A stretch of DNA of 64,000 nt from Janthinobacterium sp. BJB426 (GTDB taxonomy: Bacteria; Pseudomonadota; Gammaproteobacteria; Burkholderiales; Burkholderiaceae_D). The position numbers and the translations under genes were made by a program. The notes under the pieces are model-generated. The model was not told the origin of the DNA. It did no database searches and saw only the letters and a program-made list of their open reading frames with translations. The DNA lies in contig NZ_PDZL01000022.1 of assembly GCF_002735705.1 (NCBI RefSeq), positions 1 to 64,000 of the forward strand. The letters run 5' to 3'. Of the stretch, positions 25,853 through 33,708 are shown piece after piece. The first letter of the stretch is position 1. Each line of letters starts with the position of its first letter.

Positions 25853-26088
25853 GCTGGGCACCCGACAGGCGCGGCTGCTTTCTTGACCGCCTCGATGGCG
25901 GCCAGCGGTACGGCCCGGAACATGCCCGGCCACTGGTGGTCCAGTTCCACCCAAGCGTGCAGCTCGCCATTGCCCACGTCACGGCGCAGGTCGTTGACGG
26001 TGCCGGCCTGGTAGCCTTCATCGGTATCGAATGTCACGCGGTCGCCCAGGGCGATTTGCCGCGGCGAATTGGTCGAGGTGTTCAGCAT
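25849..26088 (-). CDS. Small hypothetical phage protein, 79 residues
   Basis: From ATG 26088 the protein reads MLNTSTNSPRQIALGDRVTF with a compact central part (GDRVTFDTDEGYQAGTV) suggesting a small beta-barrel, SH3- or KOW-like fold. This is only a visual impression. GAAAGGAGCACCGCA gives a good ribosome site. Its stop overlaps the next gene (ATGA), and its start lies within the end of the gene upstream, so it is part of the early operon. Confidence 0.65.
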   Translation of the reverse strand: MLNTSTNSPRQIALGDRVTFDTDEGYQAGTVNDLRRDVGNGELHAWVELDHQWPGMFRAVPLAAIEAVKKAAAPVGCPA

Positions 26089-26234
26089 TGCGGTGCTCCT
26101 TTCAGTTTGGCGGTAACGCCACACACGCCGAAGCGGTCGATGGCAGCGTCGATTACGTCGCCGCTGGACGCGGCATCATCAAAAAATTCAAAGCGTTCGG
26201 TTTGGGTGCGAACGATCACGGCAAAGGTTTTCAT
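26082..26234 (-). CDS. Small hypothetical phage protein, 50 residues
   Basis: MKTFAVIVRTQTERFEFFDD begins a 50-residue frame after a GAAGGAGCTACCAC ribosome site. It overlaps gpA by 4 bases upstream and the 79-residue gene by 7 bases downstream, so translational coupling supports it as a real gene. A central DAASSGDVIDAAID suggests a helix. No family was recognised. Confidence 0.62.
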   Translation of the reverse strand: MKTFAVIVRTQTERFEFFDDAASSGDVIDAAIDRFGVCGVTAKLKGAPQC

Positions 26235-28066
26235 GTGGTAGCTCCTTCATGCGATGGGTTGTCGTGGACGATCAGCCGGGGATACGGGCAGGCGTTGACG
26301 GCCGCCCAGGCTGCAATCAGTGCTGTTTTTGCCTCGTCAGGCAGGTCAGGGATGGGCGCCGCCGGCGGCGTGGCCGGGGCAGGGCGGTCGGGGTGCGTAC
26401 AGTTATTTACACGAGTCCGAGGAACGGCAACCCCGACAGCCACCCCGCGCCCGCCTGTGGCCTGTACCGGCGTCCACGTATGGCGCACGGACTTGAAGAC
26501 CACGCCAATGAGGTCGCTGCAGCGCACGCCGTAGGGCATGTTGCGTTGCGTTTCGCCGTAGCGGCCGATGACGGTTTTTTCGTCCTTGGCCAAGGTGACG
26601 ACCAGCTCCTTGCGCGGCACCAGTGCACCGCCCTGGGCGCGCAAGTATTCGGCCCAGCAGGCGCGCTTTTCGCCGTCGATCTTTTGCACGGCATCCCAGG
26701 CGCGGCGCATGGCGGCCGGCGCCTCATTGAGCATGTTTTCCTCGATGCGGCGCAGTTCGCGCCACACGGTAACGGGGGCGCCGCCCCATTGCTGGAATTG
26801 GCGGATGCCCCAGCACGCAGCCCAGGATTCGACGCGCGCCGACGGTGTCAGCTCGACATCGCCTTCGGTATCGGCCGTGACGACATAGCCTTCTTTCGTC
26901 TTGTGCTCGGCCACGCCGTCGATGTTCTTGGCCACGTACTTGGCGATATAGCCGGCGGCGCTGCCCTTGGCCCAGTCGATGCGTTTGACGTCCAGGCGGC
27001 GCGCGAAGGCGCCCGGTTCGCCACGGTCCACACGCCAGGCGTAGCGCTTCATGATGCGGATGGCGCGGCCCGCCACGTCCTGCAGGTGGGCCGTCTTGTA
27101 TTTCGCGGTCGGGCGCACGAACAGCAGCAGATGCCAATGCGGACAGCCATCGTGATGCGGCTCGGCGATGCGGAAGCCATACAGGCCGATGCCACGGCGC
27201 GCCAGCGCGGAGCGGCACAGCGATGTCATCTTGCCCAGGTAAGCATTGGCCTCGCGCGGCGTGGAGCCGTCGAACTTGTCGTTCGGCTTGCCGCTGTGCT
27301 GCATGGCGTGGAAACGCGATGGGCACGTCCAAGTAATAAAAATGCCCTGGTCGCCGCACTCGCGGGCGATCTGTTCAAAGCCGTTGATGCGCAACATCAG
27401 CTCGCCGCGTCGGATGGCTTTATTCGCAGTGGTTTTCTCGGCCAGCTCGGCGATGCTGAATTGCTGGCCGTTCTCGTTTTGCACTAAGGTGGCGGCCAGT
27501 GCTGCCGCGTTGCGCCGATTTTGTGCCAGGCGCGACAGCACGGCGTCATTGCTGGCGTAAGGTTCGCCGCTGTATTTCACATAGCCCAGGTGGATATTGC
27601 CCGCTTCAAATGCGCGCTTGACGCGCTTGCGCAACTGGCGGCGCCACCAGCGGGCGTCCACCAGGCGAGCGATGGTGTCGGTCAGCGCTTCGAACTCGGG
27701 CAGCTCGATGCCATACGAAGCGCATTCGTCTTCCATGATCTGCAGGGCGTGCGTTTCAGATATGGCCATCCACAGCATTCTGGTGACGCCAGAGGCAGCG
27801 CGCTCAGCGGTGGCCACGATGTCGGCGTCGCTTTGCGACAGGTCGACGCCGGCCGGCACGTACTGCTCGGCGAACTCGCGCACAAAGCTTGTGGCGATGG
27901 ATTCATAGACTCTGTACCAGGACGACCAGGCCATCTTGGCCATGGCGGCGGTGATGACGCGGTTGCGCCACTTGAACGGGATGCGGGCCAGCTCGGGTGC
28001 GAAGTACGGGGATCGCAAGAACGCCTCGTGGCGTTGGGCTGGCTTGAGAATTTCTTTAGATGGCAT
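26231..28066 (-). CDS. A: Replication initiator gpA (HUH endonuclease)
   Basis: The 611-residue protein corresponds to P2 gpA, which nicks the phage origin and stays bound to DNA to start rolling-circle replication. The HUH metal motif is in PHHDGCPHWHLLLF near residue 320, and the tyrosine motif YIAKYVAKN near residue 385 provides the nucleophiles. Upstream segments such as FITWTCPSRFHAM are also typical. In P2 the origin lies inside the A gene and gpA acts in cis; the same is likely here but the site was not identified. It overlaps the genes on both sides. Confidence 0.93.
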   Translation of the reverse strand: MPSKEILKPAQRHEAFLRSPYFAPELARIPFKWRNRVITAAMAKMAWSSWYRVYESIATSFVREFAEQYVPAGVDLSQSDADIVATAERAASGVTRMLWMAISETHALQIMEDECASYGIELPEFEALTDTIARLVDARWWRRQLRKRVKRAFEAGNIHLGYVKYSGEPYASNDAVLSRLAQNRRNAAALAATLVQNENGQQFSIAELAEKTTANKAIRRGELMLRINGFEQIARECGDQGIFITWTCPSRFHAMQHSGKPNDKFDGSTPREANAYLGKMTSLCRSALARRGIGLYGFRIAEPHHDGCPHWHLLLFVRPTAKYKTAHLQDVAGRAIRIMKRYAWRVDRGEPGAFARRLDVKRIDWAKGSAAGYIAKYVAKNIDGVAEHKTKEGYVVTADTEGDVELTPSARVESWAACWGIRQFQQWGGAPVTVWRELRRIEENMLNEAPAAMRRAWDAVQKIDGEKRACWAEYLRAQGGALVPRKELVVTLAKDEKTVIGRYGETQRNMPYGVRCSDLIGVVFKSVRHTWTPVQATGGRGVAVGVAVPRTRVNNCTHPDRPAPATPPAAPIPDLPDEAKTALIAAWAAVNACPYPRLIVHDNPSHEGATT

Positions 28067-28409
28067 TCAACAGTCTTTCGTACACACGGATAGCGGCAGA
28101 GGTGGCGGCTCGTAGCTCGATGCGCTCTTCCTCGGTAAATGAATGAATGGGCGATTCCCAGCGGTCGGCGTCCAGGCCGGCGGCGATCAACACGGAACGG
28201 CGCGCGCCACGCGGCGACAATCCCCACGCCTGGGCCATGAAGGGCGCCAGATTGCGCGGCTTGATGCTGCGTAGCTGGGCCTTGGCTTCGGCGATGGCGG
28301 CCAGCGCATGCCCGGCGCCCGGTGGCGTCGGCATGTCCTTGTCGCGCGCGGCCAGAATCTCGGCGGCAGGCTGGAAGGACAGGTGATTGTCGATAAGGGA
28401 CGCCGGCAT
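28056..28409 (-). CDS. Hypothetical phage early protein, 117 residues
   Basis: The 117-residue protein is rich in Ala and Arg and appears mostly helical (MPASLIDNHLSFQPA, AIAEAKAQLRSI, ERIELRAATSAAIRVY). Its end overlaps the gpA start by 11 bases, tying it to the replication operon. P2 has gpB, a helicase loader, near A, but no similarity to gpB was recognised, so no function is given. Confidence 0.7.
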   Translation of the reverse strand: MPASLIDNHLSFQPAAEILAARDKDMPTPPGAGHALAAIAEAKAQLRSIKPRNLAPFMAQAWGLSPRGARRSVLIAAGLDADRWESPIHSFTEEERIELRAATSAAIRVYERLLNAI

Positions 28410-28412
28410 GGT

Positions 28413-28511
28413 TCAGTCCTTGATGGCGCCGATGGCCCGCAGCACGTCAGGGGTAAGGACGATCAGGAGCGACAGCAGCCAGATGCCGCAGATTTTGGCC
28501 AGGCGCAGCAT
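28413..28511 (-). CDS. Very small membrane protein, 32 residues
   Basis: MLRLAKICGIWLLSLLIVLT starts a 32-residue frame consisting of one hydrophobic helix and a short tail. The start codon overlaps the stop of the preceding gene (TGATG), and the next gene begins 4 bases after its stop, so placement supports it. No family was recognised; a membrane-active or superinfection-exclusion role is possible but unsupported. Confidence 0.5.
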   Translation of the reverse strand: MLRLAKICGIWLLSLLIVLTPDVLRAIGAIKD

Positions 28512-28906
28512 CAGCGTGCCCCACTCTTTGGGAAATACTTGGCCCAATCAGTCAGAGTTCTTGACGAGCTGATGTACGGCACGACGCCCGATTCGCTGGC
28601 AAACAAGTAGCGCAAATCGATTTCCAAGCCGCCGAGCAGAACACGTTGGTGCTCAGGAGTAAAAAAGCCCGCAACGCTCAAGGCTTGCGCATTGCTGACG
28701 ATGAAGGTGAGATTGGTTGCACCATAGGCGTGATATGTCTTGGCAATTTCATGGATGTAGGCGGTCAGCCCCCCGATGTCGGCGTGGACGTGCAGCAGAA
28801 AGCAGGTCGGTGCCACAGGCTCGAAGCATTTTTGCAGGGCCTGTCGCGCGGTGTCGGTCGCAAGAGAGTTGTCGATATGACTAGTGGCGTGCAGCGTGTT
28901 TTCCAT
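28511..28906 (-). CDS. Hypothetical phage protein, 131 residues
   Basis: The protein is a plausible globular product (CFLLHVHADIGGLTAYIHEI, ATNLTFIVSNAQALSVAGFF) preceded by an AAGGAAAACCG ribosome site. It lies between the Ogr-like gene and the small membrane protein and is transcribed with the replication genes. Slightly less GC-rich codon use than the structural genes is noted. No family was recognised. Confidence 0.65.
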   Translation of the reverse strand: MENTLHATSHIDNSLATDTARQALQKCFEPVAPTCFLLHVHADIGGLTAYIHEIAKTYHAYGATNLTFIVSNAQALSVAGFFTPEHQRVLLGGLEIDLRYLFASESGVVPYISSSRTLTDWAKYFPKSGAR

Positions 28907-29026
28907 CGGTTTTCCTTATTTCAGGTTGAACGAATCCCGCACGCTCAAAAGGGAGCGCTGCAGGTCACAGCAAAAGAGGGGAGTTACAGCGGCCGGGTTA
29001 CGGCGGCGCGAGGATCGGGATAGTCA

Positions 29027-29290
29027 TCAGCAGCCCGCAGTCAGGTCCAGGGCCAGCTGGCTGGTGGCTGACGCGCGCGCATGCTGGGACATCGGGATGC
29101 GGATATCGGCCTTGGGCATGGCGGACAGCGAGAGGGTGCGCAGCACTTCCAGGCCTGCCACGAAGGAGTGCCCGCATTCGGGGTTCTGGCACATGTAGGT
29201 GATTTCCTTGAACATGGCGGACATCATGCGGCTCTTAACAGCGCGGACACGTTTATCGCAATGCGGGCAGGGCAGGCCGATGACTCTCAT
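29027..29290 (-). CDS. ogr: Ogr/Delta-family late gene activator
   Basis: From ATG 29290 the product has 87 residues. It carries the four-cysteine zinc finger of the Ogr/Delta family: LPCPHCDKRVRAVKSRMMS, then ITYMCQNPECGHSF. In P2, Ogr binds upstream of late promoters and contacts the alpha subunit of RNA polymerase to turn on capsid, tail and lysis genes. It sits early in the operon leading to gpA. Candidate target sites before V and between O and P are listed separately. The start overlaps the upstream stop by 4 bases. Confidence 0.9.
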   Translation of the reverse strand: MRVIGLPCPHCDKRVRAVKSRMMSAMFKEITYMCQNPECGHSFVAGLEVLRTLSLSAMPKADIRIPMSQHARASATSQLALDLTAGC

Positions 29291-29475
29291 TTCAGCTTTC
29301 TTTCCACTTGGTACAGGGCGCGACCGCGACCTGTCATGTTTTTTGACTGCTTGCGTAAGCGCGACTTGACGAGCCATTCAGCCGCCTGATCGATACTTGC
29401 CAGCCCCTGGCGTTGGCGCACGAGTTCCAGCACCGCGCGCTCTTCGTCATTGAGGTGAATTTGATGGTCTGGCAT
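29287..29475 (-). CDS. Small DNA-binding-like phage protein, 62 residues
   Basis: The protein (MPDHQIHLNDEERAVLELVR to RALYQVERKLK) is strongly charged, with a helix-rich middle (QGLASIDQAAEWLVKSRLRK) like small ribbon-helix-helix or HTH proteins. It overlaps ogr by 4 bases. The position suggests an early regulatory role; it could be a Cox-like or other accessory regulator, which sequence alone does not show. Confidence 0.65.
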   Translation of the reverse strand: MPDHQIHLNDEERAVLELVRQRQGLASIDQAAEWLVKSRLRKQSKNMTGRGRALYQVERKLK

Positions 29476-29512
29476 TTTCTGTAACTTTAGAGTTGCTCAA
29501 AAGTGACTCGGT

Positions 29513-29716
29513 TTAAACGCTGCGACGCTGTACGCTGTCGATAGTGGCGTCATCCAAGGCGATCACGGCGAGGGCTTCACGCATCACGATCTGGCGCACC
29601 AGCACCGCAAGCTCTTCGCCTTGGTAATTGGCGATCGAGGAGACAAGCTGGTGCTCGTAATCGTCCAGGCGCAGCATGACGCGGTGGCTGCGGATACGTT
29701 TTGCATCGGGGTACAT
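29513..29716 (-). CDS. Small RHH-like phage protein, 67 residues
   Basis: The sequence RVMLRLDDYEHQLVSSIAN followed by two helices resembles a ribbon-helix-helix or CopG-like protein, in which a short beta strand reads the DNA. A ribosome site AAGGACAACGTC precedes ATG. It lies between two other small regulator-like genes. The fold is inferred from the pattern. Confidence 0.65.
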   Translation of the reverse strand: MYPDAKRIRSHRVMLRLDDYEHQLVSSIANYQGEELAVLVRQIVMREALAVIALDDATIDSVQRRSV

Positions 29717-29726
29717 GACGTTGTCC

Positions 29727-29930
29727 TTAGTGGGTAGGTTTGGATGCGAGTTCGCGCTTGTAGTCGTTGAGGCCGCGCAGGATCAGGAAGCGGAGGAACC
29801 AGGCACGGGAGCGCTCGAGTTTCTTTGCATAGCCCTCGACCTCGTCTACCTCATTAGGCGTCAGGCGGACGCCGAGTGGCCGAGAAGTGATGCCCTTCGC
29901 AATACGTCCGACTTTTGACAAATTATTCAT
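29727..29930 (-). CDS. Small RHH/MobC-like phage protein, first gene of the early operon
   Basis: From ATG 29930 the product has 67 residues. PLGVRLTPNEVDEVEGYAKK and RSRAWFLRFLILRGLNDY fit a ribbon-helix-helix type DNA-binding protein. It is the first gene leftward from the immunity region and faces the repressor gene across an 80-bp operator region, the position of cox in P2. A Cox-like role in excision and repression of lysogeny is therefore possible but inferred from place only. Confidence 0.68.
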   Translation of the reverse strand: MNNLSKVGRIAKGITSRPLGVRLTPNEVDEVEGYAKKLERSRAWFLRFLILRGLNDYKRELASKPTH

Positions 29931-29970
29931 AATGTTATGATCTGTAATCGCTACGGAATGGCGTAAATAT

Positions 29971-29988
29971 ATCACTCATTTGAGTGAT
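29971..29988. promoter_or_regulatory. Palindromic operator in the immunity region
   Basis: ATCACTCATTTGAGTGAT is an 18-bp palindrome broken only at the central two bases. It lies midway between the divergent early operon and the repressor gene. A second copy of its core (TACTCAAATGA) at 30004-30014 overlaps the repressor start codon. They are the obvious repressor binding sites. Confidence 0.75.
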
Positions 29989-30003
29989 TTGGAAAGGTAT
30001 TTG

Positions 30004-30014
30004 TACTCAAATGA
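30004..30014. promoter_or_regulatory. Second, partial operator overlapping the repressor start
   Basis: TACTCAAATGA repeats one arm plus centre of the operator at 29971-29988 with one change. Lying across the repressor ATG, it could mediate autoregulation. The centres of the two sites are about 30 bp apart. Confidence 0.5.
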
Positions 30015-30457
30015 AGTATTTTTTTGATCGTCTCAAGGAAGAACGAAAGCGCCTCGGCCTCAATCAGGATGAGTTTGCGGCTCTCGGTGGAGTAAAAAAG
30101 GGTGCCCAGTTCAACTATGAAAATGGCTCCCGCACGCCAGATTCAGACTATTTGGTGGCCGTTGCCGCGGCCGGGGTAGATGTGTTGTATTTGCTGACCG
30201 GGGAACATGCGCTCTCAGCGTTGCCTCCGGACGAGCATGAATTGTTGACTGGCTATCGCAAACTGGATATTCGTGCGAAAGCGCGGGTTCTTGGTGTAGT
30301 TGAGGGAAGTATTGAGCCTACAGCCGCCCCTGCATCCAGATCAGTCGAACGCAATACGCAAATGGTTTTCCACGGCAAGGTTGGCCAGCAAATCCATGGC
30401 GATGTTACGGCACCACAAACGATCAACGTTGGTCGCAAAAAAAAATCACCGTCGTAA
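30011..30457 (+). CDS. Phage HTH repressor (C-like immunity repressor)
   Basis: From ATG 30011 the protein has 148 residues. Its first 65 residues form an HTH_3/XRE-type domain (RLKEERKRLGLNQDEFAALG, FNYENGSRTPDSDYL). The C-terminus lacks the S24 peptidase motif of LexA-like repressors, so induction would not follow the RecA self-cleavage route, as known for P2 C. It is divergent from the early operon with palindromic operators between. An upstream in-frame start exists, but the operator occupies that region. Confidence 0.86.
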   Translation: MKYFFDRLKEERKRLGLNQDEFAALGGVKKGAQFNYENGSRTPDSDYLVAVAAAGVDVLYLLTGEHALSALPPDEHELLTGYRKLDIRAKARVLGVVEGSIEPTAAPASRSVERNTQMVFHGKVGQQIHGDVTAPQTINVGRKKKSPS

Positions 30458-30470
30458 AGCGGAGCGGAAT

Positions 30471-30731
30471 GTGCTATTTTCGTTGCTAAAAAATGCCTGC
30501 AGATGGAAAGTTGCGGTTCTTGTTCCTTTGATTTTTGCTTGTTTCTGGTCGCAACAAAGATATGAAATGATGACCGCTATTGCGAACGGGTTCATTAGAA
30601 ATTCCTGTTATTACGATGGGAAAGCTTATACCGTCGGTGTGGTTATCGAGTCGACACAAGGTGTCAAGTGCGAGTGTGCCACCGTAATTTCTGATGGTTT
30701 TCCTACATGGGTGAGGGGGAACTGGAGTTAA
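30471..30731 (+). CDS. DUF1496-like small membrane-anchored protein
   Basis: Starting at GTG 30471 after a GGAGCGG ribosome site, the 86-residue protein has a membrane helix (KVAVLVPLIFACFW) and a C-terminal part with CYYDGKAYTVGVVIE and VKCEC. That matches the DUF1496 pattern of Cys-Tyr-x-(N/D)-Gly-Lys-x-Tyr and a later Cys. It is likely expressed with the repressor gene, 13 bases upstream, and so in the lysogen. Role unknown; a lysogenic-conversion function is inferred. The start codon is not certain. Confidence 0.6.
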   Translation: MLFSLLKNACRWKVAVLVPLIFACFWSQQRYEMMTAIANGFIRNSCYYDGKAYTVGVVIESTQGVKCECATVISDGFPTWVRGNWS

Positions 30732-31066
30732 CAACTTCCGCTACGGCCGATTACAGTTTCCTGTCCGACGGCAATGTCCGCCATCCGAGAGAAGCTTACT
30801 TCCGAAATGATTATATGTAATTATTTGGACGAAATATGAAATTCAAAGTTAGAGTTTTTATTTTCACCGAAAGCTGACCGAAGTTTGACACATAATCGTA
30901 TTTATCAGAATGAATCGGGGCTTGGAGTAATTGGCGTGAAGTTACTAAGAATTAATAGACTCTGCTATCTTCGGGGCCTAGTTCCGTTGAAGGAAATTGC
31001 CAAGCGCTTCGACACCTCACGAAAAATATAATATCTCATAAATTCAGGTGAAACAGGAATAAGCTT
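30732..31066. other. Low-GC gap before the kinase gene
   Basis: The 335 bases have no complete gene apart from a 31-codon remnant at 30936-31031. AT-rich stretches at about 30830-30920 could contain the kinase promoter. No sharp promoter or terminator was identified. The change in base composition begins here and continues through the kinase and HNH-like genes. Confidence 0.5.
30936..31031 (+). pseudogene. Possible 5' remnant of an IS21-type transposase gene
   Basis: GTG 30936 with GGAG eight bases upstream opens a 31-codon frame whose product (LLRINRLCYLRGLVPLKEIA then KRFDTSRKI) resembles the N-terminal helix-turn-helix start of IstA/IS21-like transposases. It stops abruptly. If right, an old IS21-like insertion lay here and may have helped bring in the neighbouring cargo. 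The match is short. Confidence 0.3.
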
Positions 31067-32458
31067 ATGAAACTTGAAGGTGCTAGTGTTTGGGAAGCCG
31101 TCGTTGGGGGAAGAATTTTTCGAGGAGGAAACAGCATTGTCTACGAAGTTCGTCGAGCGGGTGACGAGTCGCTATATGCTGCCAAGGTTTTTAACCGGGA
31201 TGCCGATGAGCAATCACTTTCTCGGTTTAATAACGAAATAATACTTGTGAAGGGATTGGTTGATATAAAAGGATGCGTCAGTTATATAGATCATGGCATG
31301 ATTGAGGAGAAACCTTTCTACATAATGCCGCTCATGGAAAATGGCACCTTCCGGACGAAATACATCACTAATACCAGTTCCATCGATATTGTTCAGATCA
31401 TTGACGATTTTTCAGCTATTCTCGTGACCGTCGCTTCTATCCATGATTTGGGACTAGCAATCAGAGATATTAAACCTCAAAATATCCTCTTGGACGTTGA
31501 GGGACGCCCGGTGATCGCCGATTTTGGTCTCTCAATGTGGGCCGATACACCCGATGATGAGAGGCAAACAAGGATTGAGGAAGCTATCGGGTCACAGGGT
31601 TATAGACCACCTGAGTGGCATACAAAATATCCAAACCCGAATCACCGGTCCGGTGATATTTGGTCACTTGGTAGGACGCTATGGGCCATGGTGGCCAGAG
31701 AAAATGCTCCGAATAATTATGAGACCCTAGGTGGGGCAGGAAATCACCTGAAAAATTATCTTCCGAAAGAGCAGGCGTTAATCCTGCAAGGATTGATTAC
31801 GTCATGTACTAGCCAGGAACCGGAAGGGCGGCCACCAATTGGCGAGTTGATTGATATGTGCGCAGATGTTAGAAAACAGATACTAGAGCTAAGCAATCCG
31901 CCAAGTCAGCGGCAAACACTTCAGGATATGCTCAAAAAGTTTTCTCAGAGTGTCGAAAACAGTGATGTATATATCGACATGGGACGGCGCGAATCAGAAA
32001 GAAACATTCTAGTACAAGAATTGGATGAGACCGTCGGTAGTCTCATTGAGATATTGCAGGAGAGGGCTAAATATATCAATGAACATACACCAAAAGGAAT
32101 AGGAAATTGTCGTGTTTTGTCTCGGGGCGAAGGTGATCCATTTCTTGAAAAAAAGGATCTTAGATTCAAGCCGGTGGATAACGAAGCTCTAAAACGATAT
32201 TTGGCGCTTCGATTTGATTATTCAGCAAGTATCATGCAGCACACTGGAGCCAGGTACGCACATTTGTATTTTTATATTGGTTTCACTCAATCGGGAAAAT
32301 TTTTCTGGGTCGTACAGTTGAGTGACTATCCAGGCAAAAAGTCGGAAATTCTTGATTCTTTAGAGGTAAGAAGTTTGACGACAGTGGCTGGACAAAAAGT
32401 TATGCAGATTAATCAATTTATTCAGAGATTTCTCGAAACTATTCAAAGCCATTTTTAA
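31067..32458 (+). CDS. Hanks-type serine/threonine protein kinase (phage cargo)
   Basis: The 463-residue protein has a complete kinase domain in residues 10-275: glycine loop FRGGNSIVYEV, ATP-binding Lys40 in AAKVF, Glu57, catalytic loop IRDIKPQN (Asp134, Lys136, Asn139), DFG at 152-154 and GSQGYRPPE in the activation segment. All catalytic residues are present, so it should be active. The C-terminal 190 residues match no recognised domain and show no membrane segment. Low GC and AT-ending codons differ from the phage genes. It lies between the repressor region and late gene D, a common cargo site in P2-like phages, convergent with an HNH-like gene. A role in phage defence is likely but inferred. 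Confidence 0.9.
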   Translation: MKLEGASVWEAVVGGRIFRGGNSIVYEVRRAGDESLYAAKVFNRDADEQSLSRFNNEIILVKGLVDIKGCVSYIDHGMIEEKPFYIMPLMENGTFRTKYITNTSSIDIVQIIDDFSAILVTVASIHDLGLAIRDIKPQNILLDVEGRPVIADFGLSMWADTPDDERQTRIEEAIGSQGYRPPEWHTKYPNPNHRSGDIWSLGRTLWAMVARENAPNNYETLGGAGNHLKNYLPKEQALILQGLITSCTSQEPEGRPPIGELIDMCADVRKQILELSNPPSQRQTLQDMLKKFSQSVENSDVYIDMGRRESERNILVQELDETVGSLIEILQERAKYINEHTPKGIGNCRVLSRGEGDPFLEKKDLRFKPVDNEALKRYLALRFDYSASIMQHTGARYAHLYFYIGFTQSGKFFWVVQLSDYPGKKSEILDSLEVRSLTTVAGQKVMQINQFIQRFLETIQSHF

Positions 32459-32623
32459 TTTTTCTAGAGTGCGCGCGAGTACCTGACGCCGGCTTGTTCC
32501 AAGAAGTAATCTATGCTGGCGACCAGGTTGGACTTTTATGGAAATATTTTTTTATGCAACATATTTTCTGCTAAACAGTCATTTGGAATATTTGAGCTGT
32601 TGTTAGTATGGCTTGAGGTAATC

Positions 32624-33535
32624 TTACCTACCATTTTGAGCGAACTCATAGGAAAATTCGACCAGTGTCTTACTCGTCATACTACTAGTTGCTGCATTTA
32701 TCTTTACTATTTCACCGGTTCCAAATTCGCATGTAAATCCCGATGTTGGAGTAAGAAAGAAAGCGCTAAACGTCCCAAATAATTGAACACCCGTATAAAT
32801 TTGTTTGCCTATATGAATGGAAAATATAAGATGTTCATGTTTCTCGACAGGTGTTTCGAAAGGAGGCGGAAGGTTGTTCAGGGAGCTGCCAATTATACCT
32901 GTTTCTATTATAGCCTCTGTATTGGGGGCAAGCATAGCAGCTCTAAAAATAGCTCCACTATCACTGTCAATGGCTACATCGCCAAAAACTCTTACTGACA
33001 TCAGATATGCAGTTTTAATTAATTCTGCTCGTATTATGTGAAGATCACCAACGATGCTCATGTGGATCCAAGGACTTTGTTGGATCTGTACTTCTCCAAT
33101 TTCTATAATTTTCCCTTTTTTTTCACTGTTCTTTTTAATTGTATTTGCTTGCTTTACCGCTTGTTCGCCGAATCCCCGAACTCCTTTTATTTCACCATTT
33201 TCAATATCTACTGGTTTAATAAATTTCAGATCGATTTTGTCACTACTGAATGATGCCTGAACTGATTCGCCGCTACCTTCAATCTTTCCATTTACCTCCG
33301 AACATACTGTTCCTGAGCGTCCCTTTACTCCAGCGGCCATAGCAATAAATCTTAAAAGTGGATCGTTTGATGCAGGGGAATCGATTAGCTCATTCATCCG
33401 AGAATTCTCTTCTTCGGTTGCCCGAACATAAAATGACTTTGGCGCTCCGAGGGCAACGGGTAAGATATGTTCATCATTGACGTTGTTGGTTTCTGTCAAG
33501 AGATTTGTAGTGTAAGGACATAATAATTGAATCAT
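32624..33535 (-). CDS. HNH-like nuclease domain protein (phage cargo)
   Basis: The 303-residue protein opens with CPYTTNLLTE followed by DEHILPVALGAPKSF and, later, ENSRMNELIDSPAS. This matches the HNH_5-like pattern with EHI(L/V)P as the active-site His motif and a late Asn, but the second zinc Cys pair is missing. The remaining 220 residues are unknown. The gene is low in GC like the convergent kinase gene and has its own AT-rich upstream region. It may be the effector of a two-gene defence module, or an independent gene; the link is inferred from position and composition. Confidence 0.62.
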   Translation of the reverse strand: MIQLLCPYTTNLLTETNNVNDEHILPVALGAPKSFYVRATEEENSRMNELIDSPASNDPLLRFIAMAAGVKGRSGTVCSEVNGKIEGSGESVQASFSSDKIDLKFIKPVDIENGEIKGVRGFGEQAVKQANTIKKNSEKKGKIIEIGEVQIQQSPWIHMSIVGDLHIIRAELIKTAYLMSVRVFGDVAIDSDSGAIFRAAMLAPNTEAIIETGIIGSSLNNLPPPFETPVEKHEHLIFSIHIGKQIYTGVQLFGTFSAFFLTPTSGFTCEFGTGEIVKINAATSSMTSKTLVEFSYEFAQNGR

Positions 33536-33708
33536 TCTTTCTCCTGTAATTTATTTGTCATTCTTGTTGGATTTTTATTGTTAATGTAGATTTTTTATGA
33601 ATTTTTTTCTCAGAGATTGCAAATCTTTCTCTATTCGTGTTGGTGTAGTTGTTAATGTTAATACGTTTCTTACTTTCGGACCCCTTGGTTGAGTATATTA
33701 TCTTAGAT

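Noticed and set aside
25242..26021. N-terminal extension of the PAPS-reductase-like frame up to 26021
   Set aside because: The extension overlaps the MTase-like and 79-residue genes in another frame and is Arg/Pro-rich; conserved sequence begins at ATG 25241.
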